This document shows, in pieces, positions 35,546-43,075 of a DNA stretch of 64,000 nt. The position numbers and the translations under genes are program-made. The notes under the pieces were generated by a model, which saw only the letters and a list, made by a program, of their open reading frames with translations, had not been told where the DNA came from and searched no databases. Location of the stretch: NCBI RefSeq assembly GCF_002214465.1, contig NZ_CP015101.1:298502-362501 (forward strand), read 5' to 3'. Within the stretch, counting starts at the first letter, position 1; each line of letters begins with the position of its first letter. Source of the stretch: Thermococcus barossii (lineage in GTDB: Archaea; Methanobacteriota_B; Thermococci; Thermococcales; Thermococcaceae).

Positions 35546-36124
35546 ATGGAACGTATGATAACCACCGTGGAGGAACTGAAGAGGCTGGAGGCGAAGGCGG
35601 AAAAGGAGTACAGGAGGCTTCTCAAGAAGCTCAAGGACCCGGAGTACGCTGATCTGAGGGCCCTGATCCTCAGGATGGCTATAGACACCGCCTTTCACAA
35701 GCACCTGATGGAGGCCCTTGAGAGAGCGTACCATGAGTCCCTGAAGCTCGTGGATGAATACGGAACCAGGGAGGATGTGGGTGAGATTGCACTCATCCCC
35801 GGTCTGCCGACGATGGTAATGCCCTTGGGCTTCGGTGCAATTGGCGCCAGGGTCCCCCCGGAAGAGATAATCGAGGAGTACCTAAAGGACTTCCCGACGG
35901 AGGTTGTACTGCCTGAGAACGGAGACGGAAAGCTTGGTGAGTTGCTTGGGGAGTATATCAAGCTCCAGGAGAGGATGCTGGAGCTCTACGACAGGCTCTC
36001 AAGGAGGGCATTCCACCCGGTAGTTAGGGGTCTTGCCACGGAGATAAAGAGAAACGAGGAACAGCACGGGGCAATCCTCAAAAAGCTCGGCGAGAGGTAC
36101 GGCACTCACTCGGCAGGTGCGTAG
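35546..36124 (+). CDS. Predicted ferritin-like helical protein
   Basis: 192 aa, mostly helical, with two similar halves. Each half ends in a rubrerythrin-like helix: ILRMAIDTAFHKHLMEAL in the first and ATEIKRNEEQHGAILKKL in the second, where the E/D-x-x-H pairs could bind a di-iron centre. The two halves are joined by a less ordered Pro/Gly stretch (LIPGLPTMVMPLGFGAIG). I infer a ferritin-like four-helix protein, perhaps in oxygen or peroxide response, but cannot name it. GGGAGGTGA precedes the ATG, and catttaaataac (about 35499-35510) is a good TATA box. Its 3' end overlaps the HTH gene by 19 nt. Confidence 0.75.
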   Translation: MERMITTVEELKRLEAKAEKEYRRLLKKLKDPEYADLRALILRMAIDTAFHKHLMEALERAYHESLKLVDEYGTREDVGEIALIPGLPTMVMPLGFGAIGARVPPEEIIEEYLKDFPTEVVLPENGDGKLGELLGEYIKLQERMLELYDRLSRRAFHPVVRGLATEIKRNEEQHGAILKKLGERYGTHSAGA

Positions 36125-36285
36125 TAGCAGCGCTTCGGTGAGATTATTTTGCCCTCCTTTTTGAGGACTTTTATTGCCTTGTCCACTTCCTTCTTGTCAA
36201 TACCGGCTATCTCTGCTATCTCCTTGCTCTTGAGGGGCCTCCCTGCTTCCTTCAAAACCTTGAAAACGAGTTCAACCTCGGCCAT
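36106..36285 (-). CDS. Small winged-helix DNA-binding protein, 59 aa
   Basis: One HTH unit: VFKVLKEAGRPLKSKEIAEIAGIDKKEVDKAIKVLKKEGKI followed by a short basic wing and CYYAPAE. Similar tiny archaeal proteins act as local regulators or nucleoid factors. Of three starts in frame (GTG 36294, ATG 36291, ATG 36285) the last has the usual GGTGATGAAA spacing. A TATA-like gtataaac lies at about 36306-36313. It converges on the ferritin-like gene, with which it overlaps. Confidence 0.85.
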   Translation of the reverse strand: MAEVELVFKVLKEAGRPLKSKEIAEIAGIDKKEVDKAIKVLKKEGKIISPKRCYYAPAE

Positions 36286-36346
36286 TTTCATCACCGGTTA
36301 AGTTTATACATAAAACCTAAATCGTTTGAATTTAAAAGATTATTGG

Positions 36347-36928
36347 TTAGAACTGAAGGATAAACGAAACAACGAAGGGCACCAGAGCGGTGAGCACAAA
36401 GCCATGAACGAAGGCTATGAGTGCAACGTCACTTCCCCCGAACTTCGTCATTATCGGCAGCGTGGTATCCATCGTGGTCGCGCCACCCATGGAAACGGCC
36501 AGCTCCTTTGGAATTCTCCTTATTGCCATCGGGTACAGCAAAACGGTGAATATCTCCCGGACAAGGTTGGCCAAGAAACCCAGCGTTCCATAGACCGCCG
36601 AATACTGTGCGATGAGTGGCCCTGTGAGACTGTACCATCCACAGCCGGCCGCAACGGCCAGTCCCCACCTGAGTTCTATGCCCAAAAGCAGGGAGGCGAC
36701 AAGGCCTCCGAGGAGCGAACCCAGAAGAGTCCCGAGGGGCAGTTTTATGGCCAGCCTTCCAAGCCTTTTAATCTCCCCGAGCCGGAAGGTCTGGCCGAGG
36801 TCTATCCCGATTATCAGTATCAGAAGGTAGAGCATGGCCTCATAGAGGTTACCAAATTCAGGGGCGTAGAAGTGCCCAAAGGCTATGCCGGCTATGAGGG
36901 AAACCAGAACGTAGACCAGAAACCTCAT
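36347..36928 (-). CDS. LysO-family lysine exporter, C-terminal part
   Basis: 193 aa with about six transmembrane helices. Signatures are ILIIGIDLGQTFRLGE, AGCGWYSLTGPLIAQY, REIFTVLLYP and SMGGATTMDTTLP, all typical of LysO (DUF340). In E. coli LysO is one chain of about 300 aa; here the N-terminal part is a separate gene that overlaps this one by 4 nt, so a two-chain transporter is likely. The start at 36928 follows GGGGAGAAGGG. Confidence 0.88.
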   Translation of the reverse strand: MRFLVYVLVSLIAGIAFGHFYAPEFGNLYEAMLYLLILIIGIDLGQTFRLGEIKRLGRLAIKLPLGTLLGSLLGGLVASLLLGIELRWGLAVAAGCGWYSLTGPLIAQYSAVYGTLGFLANLVREIFTVLLYPMAIRRIPKELAVSMGGATTMDTTLPIMTKFGGSDVALIAFVHGFVLTALVPFVVSFILQF

Positions 36929-37170
36929 CCCTTCTCCCCCGCTAAAAAGGCGACTCCAACGCTGCCAACTATGGTGAAGGCCGCGAAGACGATTGATGAA
37001 ACCAGGAGCCAAAGGGCGTCTATCTCGACCTTGCCTGCCTCAACCCCCATGAAGAATATGAGGAGAATCAGCGAGGCGCTCATAGGCAGGTTAACGTTAA
37101 CTCTGCGCCCCTTTCTCCGAATTATGTAGCCAATAAGAATCCCCGCGATTAGTGGGATGAAGATGTTCAT
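36925..37170 (-). CDS. LysO-family lysine exporter, N-terminal part
   Basis: 81 aa with about three hydrophobic helices (IFIPLIAGILIGYIIRR, MSASLILLIFFMGVEAG and a third at 58-76). It corresponds to the first part of LysO and is followed in a 4-nt overlap by the C-terminal part. GGAGGGTTTAC precedes the ATG. Only 27 nt separate it from the stop of TnpB in the same direction, and no TATA box is visible in that gap, so its original promoter may have been displaced by the element. Confidence 0.85.
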   Translation of the reverse strand: MNIFIPLIAGILIGYIIRRKGRRVNVNLPMSASLILLIFFMGVEAGKVEIDALWLLVSSIVFAAFTIVGSVGVAFLAGEKG

Positions 37171-37197
37171 GTAAACCCTCCTCTGAAGGTTAGTGAA

Positions 37198-38445
37198 CTA
37201 CCCCACCCTTACGGACGGGGCTTCGTGAGGAGTGAGACCACCCCAAGGTAGCCTCACCCTCACAGGCCGGTTCACACGGCCACTACCGGCTATCCCCCTG
37301 ACGGGAGAATCGCCGGCTACCTTCCTCAAAATGTTCAACGCACCGTTCACGTCGGCATTAACCAGCGTTCCAGTCGAGGACTGGAAAAGTCCCCTCTTCA
37401 CCCGCCTCCCAAGGTATTCCTTCTTTTTCCCAATAGGCTCCAGAGCGAGGGCATCAACCTTACTCGTGTAGGCCTCATCAACCTCGATGTAGTTAATTCC
37501 ATAACGCTCACACTTGGCTTTCAGCTTCCGCTTGAAAAGGCCGAACGGAACATACTGGAAATTCTGGTTGTTCCTCTTGCCAAGGTTGGCGTTCTGCTTT
37601 ATCCCCTTCAGCTCGCCAATTACAATGTTGCCAATCCCGTTTTCGAGGCAGTAGTTCACGATGTAGCTTACGGCCTTGTTCATAAAGTCGTTAATCACGT
37701 TCTTTCTTTTCCTCAAAAGCCAAGCCATCTTCTTTCCAAACTTTACGCCCTGCTTGTCGTATTGACTTTGGAGGCGGGCTTTCTCCCTGTTCCCCCACCG
37801 GTTAAAGCTCTTCAACCCCCGGCCTTCGATGATGAAGACCGTCCCAGTGGTGGAAACACCGGTGGCGAAGTTGTTAACCCCTAAATCAATAGCGAGGTAT
37901 TTTGAGTAGTCCAGTTCTTTCTCCTCCGGCTCAACCTCATAAACGTACTCGATTTCGAACCAGAGGGCATTGTATCTTGGCACGATACGGACTTCCTTTA
38001 TCCTGTGGCCTTTAACGTTCTTTGGGAGGGTGAATTCGAGGTGTTTAACCCCGTATTTTTCTGCAAAGTTCCTGCCGAGGGAGAGGATTATTTTATCTCC
38101 TTTAACCCTGAAGGACTGGTATGGGAAGATGAGGAGGAAGTGGCCGTTCTTTGGGAGATACTTCGGTGGTCTTACCGGACGGTTGTAGTTACCCTTCCTC
38201 CTCTCGTTGATGACGTGGAAGAAGGAGCGGAAGTTTCGTTCAACTATTTTCATCGTTTGCTGTGCGGCTTGGCTCGGAAGGAGTTTGTAAGGCTCGCTGT
38301 CCTTCACGATGTGGTAGGCTTTGGCGTATGGCAGGAAAGTGCCGTTCAGCTCGTAGTGTTGTTTAACCGTGTAGAGTGTGAGGTTGTAGAGGCTCTTGGA
38401 TAGATGGGTCAGGGTTCGGAGAATTTTGTAGGTCTTCTTGTCCAC
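37198..38445 (-). CDS. tnpB: TnpB RNA-guided nuclease, zinc-finger-less variant
   Basis: 415 aa RuvC nuclease of IS200/IS605 elements. The three catalytic acids are present: D187 (AIDLGVNNFA), E278 (VIGELKG) and D365 (NADVNGALNI). The CxxC...CxxC zinc finger that normally lies between E and the last D is absent; instead there is YTSKVDALALEP and KRGLFQSSTGTL, a known sub-branch. The frame opens at GTG 38445, which has no ribosome site. In-frame upstream codons read YLTQKNHLR, as expected for the family, and begin at ACG 38475, 5 nt after GGTGGT, so a native ATG may have mutated to ACG. It may be inactive or use a weak start. Confidence 0.85.
   Translation of the reverse strand: MDKKTYKILRTLTHLSKSLYNLTLYTVKQHYELNGTFLPYAKAYHIVKDSEPYKLLPSQAAQQTMKIVERNFRSFFHVINERRKGNYNRPVRPPKYLPKNGHFLLIFPYQSFRVKGDKIILSLGRNFAEKYGVKHLEFTLPKNVKGHRIKEVRIVPRYNALWFEIEYVYEVEPEEKELDYSKYLAIDLGVNNFATGVSTTGTVFIIEGRGLKSFNRWGNREKARLQSQYDKQGVKFGKKMAWLLRKRKNVINDFMNKAVSYIVNYCLENGIGNIVIGELKGIKQNANLGKRNNQNFQYVPFGLFKRKLKAKCERYGINYIEVDEAYTSKVDALALEPIGKKKEYLGRRVKRGLFQSSTGTLVNADVNGALNILRKVAGDSPVRGIAGSGRVNRPVRVRLPWGGLTPHEAPSVRVG
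37201..37220 (-). ncRNA. Right-end hairpin, candidate end of the TnpB guide RNA
   Basis: The minus strand has CCCCGTCC-GTAA-GGGTGGGG, an 8-bp stem with two G-T pairs inside the last codons of tnpB. In IS200/IS605 elements the guide (omega) RNA comes from the 3' end of tnpB and runs past the element end, so a guide sequence would begin in the flank near 37192 and enter the lysO leader. RNA production is inferred. Confidence 0.5.
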
Positions 38446-38731
38446 CCGGAGGTGGTTCTTTTGGGTGAGATACGTGGGAAACCACCTATTATTTTTTATT
38501 AAAGCTGTATTTAATGGTTTCGGGGCTTTCGTCTCCCTTTCGGAAGGAGTCTTCCCGCCCGAAGGGATAAACGTATCGAGGGGCTCGGTGGGTGTTCACG
38601 TCATCATGGTGCATCTTTTCAGCATGCTTGCTAGTCGTCATCGCCCGTAATCCTTTATCTCCGCCTCTTTTTAAACCTATGTGGGCAAAGCTTTTTACCA
38701 CAAACCTCTCATCATTCAAATGGTGATCCAT

Positions 38732-39931
38732 ATGATTCGCGCATCCGAAAGGGCCATGGGAATTGAGTACGCCATCAGGGACGTTGTTCTCCCCGCAAGG
38801 GAGCTTGAGAAGAAGGGAATAAAGGTCATCCGGCTCAATATAGGCGATCCGGGCAAATACGACTTTCAGCCCCCGAAGCATATGAGGGATGCTTACTGTA
38901 AGGCCATCCAGGAGGGTCACAACTACTACGGGCCAAGCGAGGGCCTTCCGGAGCTCAGGGAGGCCATAGTCACAAGGGAAAAGAGGAAGAACGGCGTTGA
39001 TATAACCCCCGAGGACGTTCGCGTCACCGCTGCCGTTACTGAGGCCCTCCAGTTCATATTCGGGGCCCTCCTCAACCCCGGAGACAACATCCTCGTTCCG
39101 AGTCCCAGCTATCCACCCTACGTCGGCCTGGTCAAGTTCTATGGAGGAATCGCCAACGAGTACCTGACGGTTGAGGAGAACGGGTGGCAGCCCGACATAG
39201 ACGACATGAGGAAGAAGATCAACGAGAGGACGAAGGCCATAGCGGTGATAAACCCCAACAACCCAACAGGCGCTCTCTACGAGAAGAAAACGATAAAGGA
39301 GATACTCGACCTCGCCGGCGAGTACGACCTGCCCGTCATCAGCGACGAGATATACGACCTCATGACCTATGAGGGGAAGCACGTTTCCCCGGGTTCCCTT
39401 ACCAAGGACGTCCCGGTCATAGTGATGAACGGCCTCTCCAAGGTCTATTTCGCCACCGGCTGGCGCCTCGGCTACTTCTACTACGTTGACCCCGAGGGCA
39501 AGCTTGAGGAGGTCAGAGAAGCGATAGACAAGATGGCCAGGATAAGGATATGCCCCAGCACCCCTGCACAATTTGCCGCGATAGCCGGCCTGACCGGTCC
39601 GATGGACTACCTCGACGAGTACATGGGCAAGCTCAAAGAAAGGAGGGACTACATCTACAAGCGCTTCACCGAGATTCCGGGAATAAGCACGACGAAGCCC
39701 CAGGGAGCGTTCTACATCTTCCCGCGCATAGAGGAGCGCTCGAAGTGGAAGAGCGACAAGGAGTTCGTGCTCGACGCCCTCAACGAGGCCCACGTGCTCT
39801 TCGTTCACGGCTCGGGCTTTGGCTACGCTGGAGACTGGCACTTCAGGATAGTCTTCCTGCCTCCGGTGGAGATACTGGAGGAGGCCATGGACAACTTCGA
39901 GGCCTTCATGAGGAAGAGACTCGGGGCTTGA
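38732..39931 (+). CDS. Alanine aminotransferase (class I/II)
   Basis: 399 aa PLP enzyme, very close to the alanine aminotransferase of Pyrococcus furiosus as I recall it (opening MIRASERAMG, VEYAIRDVVLPAR-like IEYAIRDVVLPAR). It makes alanine from pyruvate and glutamate, an electron-sink route in Thermococcales. Visible: NYYGPSEGLPELR, AVINPNNPTGALY, the PLP lysine K237 in NGLSKVYFATGWRLGY, and GAFYIFPRI. The ATG at 38732 follows GGTGATCCAT; the 17 codons before it have no family match. A TATA-like ctttttaaac lies at about 38667-38676. Confidence 0.95.
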   Translation: MIRASERAMGIEYAIRDVVLPARELEKKGIKVIRLNIGDPGKYDFQPPKHMRDAYCKAIQEGHNYYGPSEGLPELREAIVTREKRKNGVDITPEDVRVTAAVTEALQFIFGALLNPGDNILVPSPSYPPYVGLVKFYGGIANEYLTVEENGWQPDIDDMRKKINERTKAIAVINPNNPTGALYEKKTIKEILDLAGEYDLPVISDEIYDLMTYEGKHVSPGSLTKDVPVIVMNGLSKVYFATGWRLGYFYYVDPEGKLEEVREAIDKMARIRICPSTPAQFAAIAGLTGPMDYLDEYMGKLKERRDYIYKRFTEIPGISTTKPQGAFYIFPRIEERSKWKSDKEFVLDALNEAHVLFVHGSGFGYAGDWHFRIVFLPPVEILEEAMDNFEAFMRKRLGA

Positions 39932-39945
39932 AGCCCCTTTTCTCA

Positions 39946-40149
39946 TCATCCTCCAGAAACGACGGGTATTACCTCCACGTAGTCACCATCTTTCACGTTT
40001 TCATCTTCGAGGGCAACTCTACCGTTCACCTTTGCTATGGCGCTCTCCGTGTTGAAGCCTATCTCATGGAGCAGATCTGAGACCTTCATGCCCTTTCTCC
40101 ATTCAACTTCCCTCTCGATGCCCCTGCCAAGAACCTTTACCCTTATCAT
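39946..40149 (-). CDS. Ubiquitin-like sulfur carrier (MoaD/ThiS/SAMP type)
   Basis: 67 aa beta-grasp protein ending in VVSGG. The C-terminal Gly-Gly is the site that is adenylated and then thiocarboxylated for sulfur transfer, or joined to lysines in archaeal protein modification (SAMPs). The core MIRVKVLGRGI and VKDGDYVEVIPVVSGG is typical. Which of molybdopterin, thiamine/tRNA sulfur or protein conjugation it serves is not visible. A TATA-like tttataaagg (40181-40190) lies about 35 nt upstream. It converges with the alanine aminotransferase. Confidence 0.88.
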   Translation of the reverse strand: MIRVKVLGRGIEREVEWRKGMKVSDLLHEIGFNTESAIAKVNGRVALEDENVKDGDYVEVIPVVSGG

Positions 40150-40196
40150 CGCTCACCACCGGCTCGATGTTTTTTGCCCACCTTTATAAACCGAGC

Positions 40197-40286
40197 GGCC
40201 TCAGAAGTGGTGGCCCTCCGCACCCTTCGGTGCCGGGCCAGCCTCTCATCATCGGCCGCGGTAGAAAGTGGGTTTCTGGGATGAGA
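40197..40286. ncRNA. Candidate structured RNA before the tRNA-Ser gene
   Basis: A GC-rich block starts just after a bidirectional TATA (ctttataaa, 40181-40190). On the plus strand it can form two hairpins: TGGCCC/GGGCCA enclosing GCACC/GGTGC (40211-40240), and TCTCATC/GATGAGA enclosing AGAAA/TTTCT (40244-40286). The minus strand carries TGATGA and CTGA flanked by GGCC on both sides (40197-40257), which resembles a box C/D kink-turn. Strand and function are uncertain. Confidence 0.4.
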
Positions 40287-40342
40287 TGCCGTCCAAAAAA
40301 CTTAAAAACCCTCCCCGGCTCATATAACCTGGGCATTGGAGT

Positions 40343-40428
40343 GCCGCGGTAGCCTAGCCTGGTAGGGCGCCGGCCTGCTAAGCCGGTGGGCGCTGCCCAC
40401 AGGGGTTCAAATCCCCTCCGCGGCGCCA
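40343..40428 (+). tRNA. tRNA-Ser (anticodon GCT)
   Basis: 86 nt including the encoded CCA. The acceptor stem is gccgcgg/ccgcggc; the anticodon loop ctgctaa gives GCT, reading AGC and AGU. The long variable arm (gggc/gccc) is the serine mark. T-loop ggttcaaatcc. A TATA-like ttaaaaac lies about 35-40 nt upstream. No intron. Confidence 0.97.
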
Positions 40429-40449
40429 AAATCTTTCTGGGGTTCAAAT

Positions 40450-40524
40450 GCCGGGATAGCCTAGAGGTGAGGCGGTGGACTGCAGATCCGCTTTACGGGG
40501 GTTCGAATCCCCCTCCCGGCTCCA
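40450..40524 (+). tRNA. tRNA-Cys (anticodon GCA)
   Basis: 75 nt with encoded CCA. Acceptor stem gccggga/tcccggc, anticodon stem gtgga/tccgc with loop ctgcaga (GCA), T-loop ggttcgaatcc. Discriminator base is T (U), as expected for tRNA-Cys. It follows tRNA-Ser by 21 nt and is probably co-transcribed with it. Confidence 0.97.
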
Positions 40525-40624
40525 CAGCAAAATTTTGTGTAAGGTAAAAGTGCACGAAACTTCTCGCGGGTGGAGTTTTCCTTAGGAACAAACCATAAAT
40601 ACCTTCTCCGATTACCTACATCCG

Positions 40625-41893
40625 ATGAGCGCCCCGGTCTTCAACTCAAAACTCTGTGCCGTCTGCAAGGGCAGAAAGCTCCTCTGCGGCAGGCCAACCT
40701 GTCCAATCCTCGAAAGGTTTAGGGTAGCCCGGACGGTTGAACGGAGGCTCAACAAGCGCCACCTCTTCGGCTCTTCTCCCCCGAGCATCTTCGTCGGCGA
40801 GTACGGCTATCCAAAAGTTCGTATAGGTCCCCTCGTGCCGCCGATTGAGGGGGACACCAGTCACCTCGACAGTCCCCTCCGGTGGGAGGACAAGACCATA
40901 CGCGACATCCTCTACTACCGCTCTCTCCTTGTCATGGGGGAGACAAAGGCAGACGTCCACGTGAGGAGGAGCGGGAGAATACTGGGTGAGGTTCAGGAAC
41001 TGGCAATGTCGATAAAGCCCGTTGACAGCGAGGTTCTCCTCAAAAGAAAGCCCGTCCTCAAAGTCCTCCCAAGCGAGTTTGCCCCACCTATAGGGCCGAA
41101 GGCTGAGCTACTCGACTTTGAACTCACGGAGAACCCGCGGATTCCGAGGAGGACGGACTACGTCGTTAGTGACGAGCTAAAGGCAGAAGCGGCCGTAATG
41201 AGGCTCTACAACTGGGGCTTTGACGAGTACTACATCATAAGGCTCCTCTCGGCCGGACTCCTCGGGGTGGACAAAAAGCTCGTTCCAACGCGGTGGAGCA
41301 TCACGGCAGTTCAGGACACGATAGGGAAGAACCTGCGGCGCGAGATACTCCACTATCCCGAGATAAACGACTACGAGGTGTACTTCTACAGATTCCTCGG
41401 CAACCGCTACGCCGTTCTGCTCATGCCCGAGAGCTACGCCTTTGAACTGCTTGAGGTCTGGCTCAAGGGGTCGCTTTTCGGTGCCTCTGAACCCAGCGTC
41501 ATCCACGACTACGAGGACTTCCGCGGGAGGAGAGAATACGTCAAGGAAACGGCAGGGGCATACCACGCCGCCCGGCTGAGCGTTCTGGAGGCGCTGAGGG
41601 AAAGGAGGAGGCAGGCGAGGGTGGTGGTCTTCCGCGAAGTTACTCCAGAGTACTACGCCCCCGTCGGAGTCTGGCAGATACGCCTCGGCGTGAAGAAAGC
41701 GATGGGAAACCCCATCGGTCGCTTCGAGACGCTCAATGAGGCGCTCGATGCCATAAAACGGCGCCTTGAACATCCCTTTGAGAAGTACCTTGCAAGGAGC
41801 TACGTCCTTGGGAGCCTCGCGAGACAGAAAACCCTGGATGAGTGGCTCGGAAGGAATTTATACCGCCTCGACCAAGGAAATCAAGGTGGATGA
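40625..41893 (+). CDS. nreA: Archaeal DNA repair protein NreA
   Basis: 422 aa. The N-terminal zinc-finger-like CAVCKGRKLLCGRPTCP and the following conserved segments (VGEYGYPKVRIGPL, DKTIRDILYYRSLLVMG) match the NreA family, which helps repair DNA damage in haloarchaea together with PCNA and UvrABC-related factors. A C-terminal PCNA-interacting motif QKTLDEWL (401-408) is visible. The ATG has a TATA-like ccataaatacc about 30 nt upstream and no strong ribosome site, so the mRNA is probably leaderless. Biochemical activity is not settled. Confidence 0.9.
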   Translation: MSAPVFNSKLCAVCKGRKLLCGRPTCPILERFRVARTVERRLNKRHLFGSSPPSIFVGEYGYPKVRIGPLVPPIEGDTSHLDSPLRWEDKTIRDILYYRSLLVMGETKADVHVRRSGRILGEVQELAMSIKPVDSEVLLKRKPVLKVLPSEFAPPIGPKAELLDFELTENPRIPRRTDYVVSDELKAEAAVMRLYNWGFDEYYIIRLLSAGLLGVDKKLVPTRWSITAVQDTIGKNLRREILHYPEINDYEVYFYRFLGNRYAVLLMPESYAFELLEVWLKGSLFGASEPSVIHDYEDFRGRREYVKETAGAYHAARLSVLEALRERRRQARVVVFREVTPEYYAPVGVWQIRLGVKKAMGNPIGRFETLNEALDAIKRRLEHPFEKYLARSYVLGSLARQKTLDEWLGRNLYRLDQGNQGG

Positions 41894-41953
41894 TGACCCC
41901 TCCATTCCACTGAGGCGTGATGAGTGCACGTCAGGCTGACACCGGTGATGGAA

Positions 41954-43075
41954 ATGAGAAAAAAGCTCGCCCTCGTAAGCCTCGATGGCAACGGGGTTTA
42001 CAACCTGAAGCACATGCCCTTCCTGAGCGAACTCGCTGAAAGCGGCGAGTTCGCGGTGGTTGATTCCATCTTTCCAACGCTCACGGACTTAGTTCACACC
42101 AGCGTGATGACAGGAGTGTGGCCGAAAGACCACGGCGTCGTTGAGAACGGCTACTACGATAGGCTCGCCGACAGAAAGGTCAACTTCTACGACTACGAGG
42201 TTGCCTTCAACCCCCACAGGGTCATAAAAGCCCCGACGGTGGTGGATATACTCCGCCCCAGGGGAGTCAGGACGGCAAGTGTTTCCGGCTACACCATGCC
42301 ACCCTTCAGCGGGACGGACGTCAGAATCTTCCCGCCCTTCTTCGCGAGCGACAGGATGTACCGTCAACATGGCCGGGACTGGAGGAAGGACCTGTGGGTT
42401 CTAAGTTCAGCCCTCTACCTCTACGAGGAGTGCAGGCCTGACCTACTCCTCGTCCACTTCGCCTCGATAGACGGCATGAGCCATGACCACGGCCCGCTGA
42501 GCGAGGGGGCTCTGAAGGCCGTCGAGACCGTTGACACTGCAGTGAGAACACTGTGGGAAAGGTTGAAGGACGAGTACGCCTTCATAATCTTCGCCGATCA
42601 TGGGCAGGAGGAAGTTCACACCTGGGTGAATCTAAAAACTTACCTGAGGAAGCATGGCATCGAGACGCTCCGCGTTTCCTCGGGAGGCGGAGCACACGTC
42701 TACCTCAGGAACCCAAACGAGTCGGAGGAGGCCTTTGAAATCCTCAGGAGAGCTCCAGGAGTTGGGGCGGTCTTCTTCCGCGAGGATTTGGAGCACCTAA
42801 ACAGTCCGAACAGCGGCGAACTGATAGTCTCTGCTAGGCCCGGTTACTGGTTCTGCTCCCACAGGATGTGCAAGGGGGTAAAGGGAGTGAGCCACTGGGT
42901 CAGGGGGATGCACGGGTCGATGAACGAGCCCGTCGTTAAGGTCCCCCTCATCCTCTGGGGCTTTGAGGGGGCTGAGCTTGAGAACGCCTCGCTGATGGAC
43001 ATAGCGCCAACGGTTTTGAAGTTCTTCGGGATAGAAAAGCCAGGGAGCATGGTAGGGAAGAATTTAATAGAATGA
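41954..43075 (+). CDS. Type I phosphodiesterase / nucleotide pyrophosphatase-like (alkaline phosphatase superfamily)
   Basis: 373 aa. Metal-site segments of the superfamily are in order: LVSLDGNGV at the N-terminus, the nucleophile Thr in IFPTLTDLVHTSVMTG, HFASIDGMSHDHGP, FADHGQEEVH, and RGMHGSMNEP near the end, where AP-superfamily enzymes place a His ligand. It likely cleaves a phosphodiester or nucleotide, but the substrate is unknown. Candidate starts are GTG 41924, ATG 41948 and ATG 41954; the last follows GGTGATGGAA and fits best. Confidence 0.88.
   Translation: MRKKLALVSLDGNGVYNLKHMPFLSELAESGEFAVVDSIFPTLTDLVHTSVMTGVWPKDHGVVENGYYDRLADRKVNFYDYEVAFNPHRVIKAPTVVDILRPRGVRTASVSGYTMPPFSGTDVRIFPPFFASDRMYRQHGRDWRKDLWVLSSALYLYEECRPDLLLVHFASIDGMSHDHGPLSEGALKAVETVDTAVRTLWERLKDEYAFIIFADHGQEEVHTWVNLKTYLRKHGIETLRVSSGGGAHVYLRNPNESEEAFEILRRAPGVGAVFFREDLEHLNSPNSGELIVSARPGYWFCSHRMCKGVKGVSHWVRGMHGSMNEPVVKVPLILWGFEGAELENASLMDIAPTVLKFFGIEKPGSMVGKNLIE

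Larger units (their letters stand above)
37193..38600 (-). mobile_element. Solo TnpB element of the IS200/IS605 superfamily
   Basis: The right end is clear: a hairpin (37201-37220) just before the tnpB stop, then TTCAC on the minus strand (37197-37193). The left end is approximate; upstream of tnpB there are two short GC hairpins in 38520-38575, and ttcac on the plus strand at 38595-38599. No Y1 transposase gene (tnpA) is present, so movement would need one in trans. Confidence 0.6.

Noticed and set aside
37171-38731. A TnpA (Y1) transposase beside tnpB
   Set aside because: No frame with the HUH and Tyr motifs is found on either strand near the element.
38489-39949. Minus-strand open frame of 486 codons
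   Set aside because: It lies wholly opposite the alanine aminotransferase, whose motifs and start site are clear; the frame is a by-product of the GC-rich codon pattern.
40184-40447. Minus-strand frame of 87 codons across tRNA-Ser
   Set aside because: It crosses the tRNA gene and the structured element, and the product is low-complexity Gly/Pro/Arg.
41941-41953. Tgr-like palindrome before the phosphodiesterase (ACACCGGTGAT)
   Set aside because: The half-sites are only 2 nt apart, not 5, and the GGTGAT is simply the ribosome binding site.
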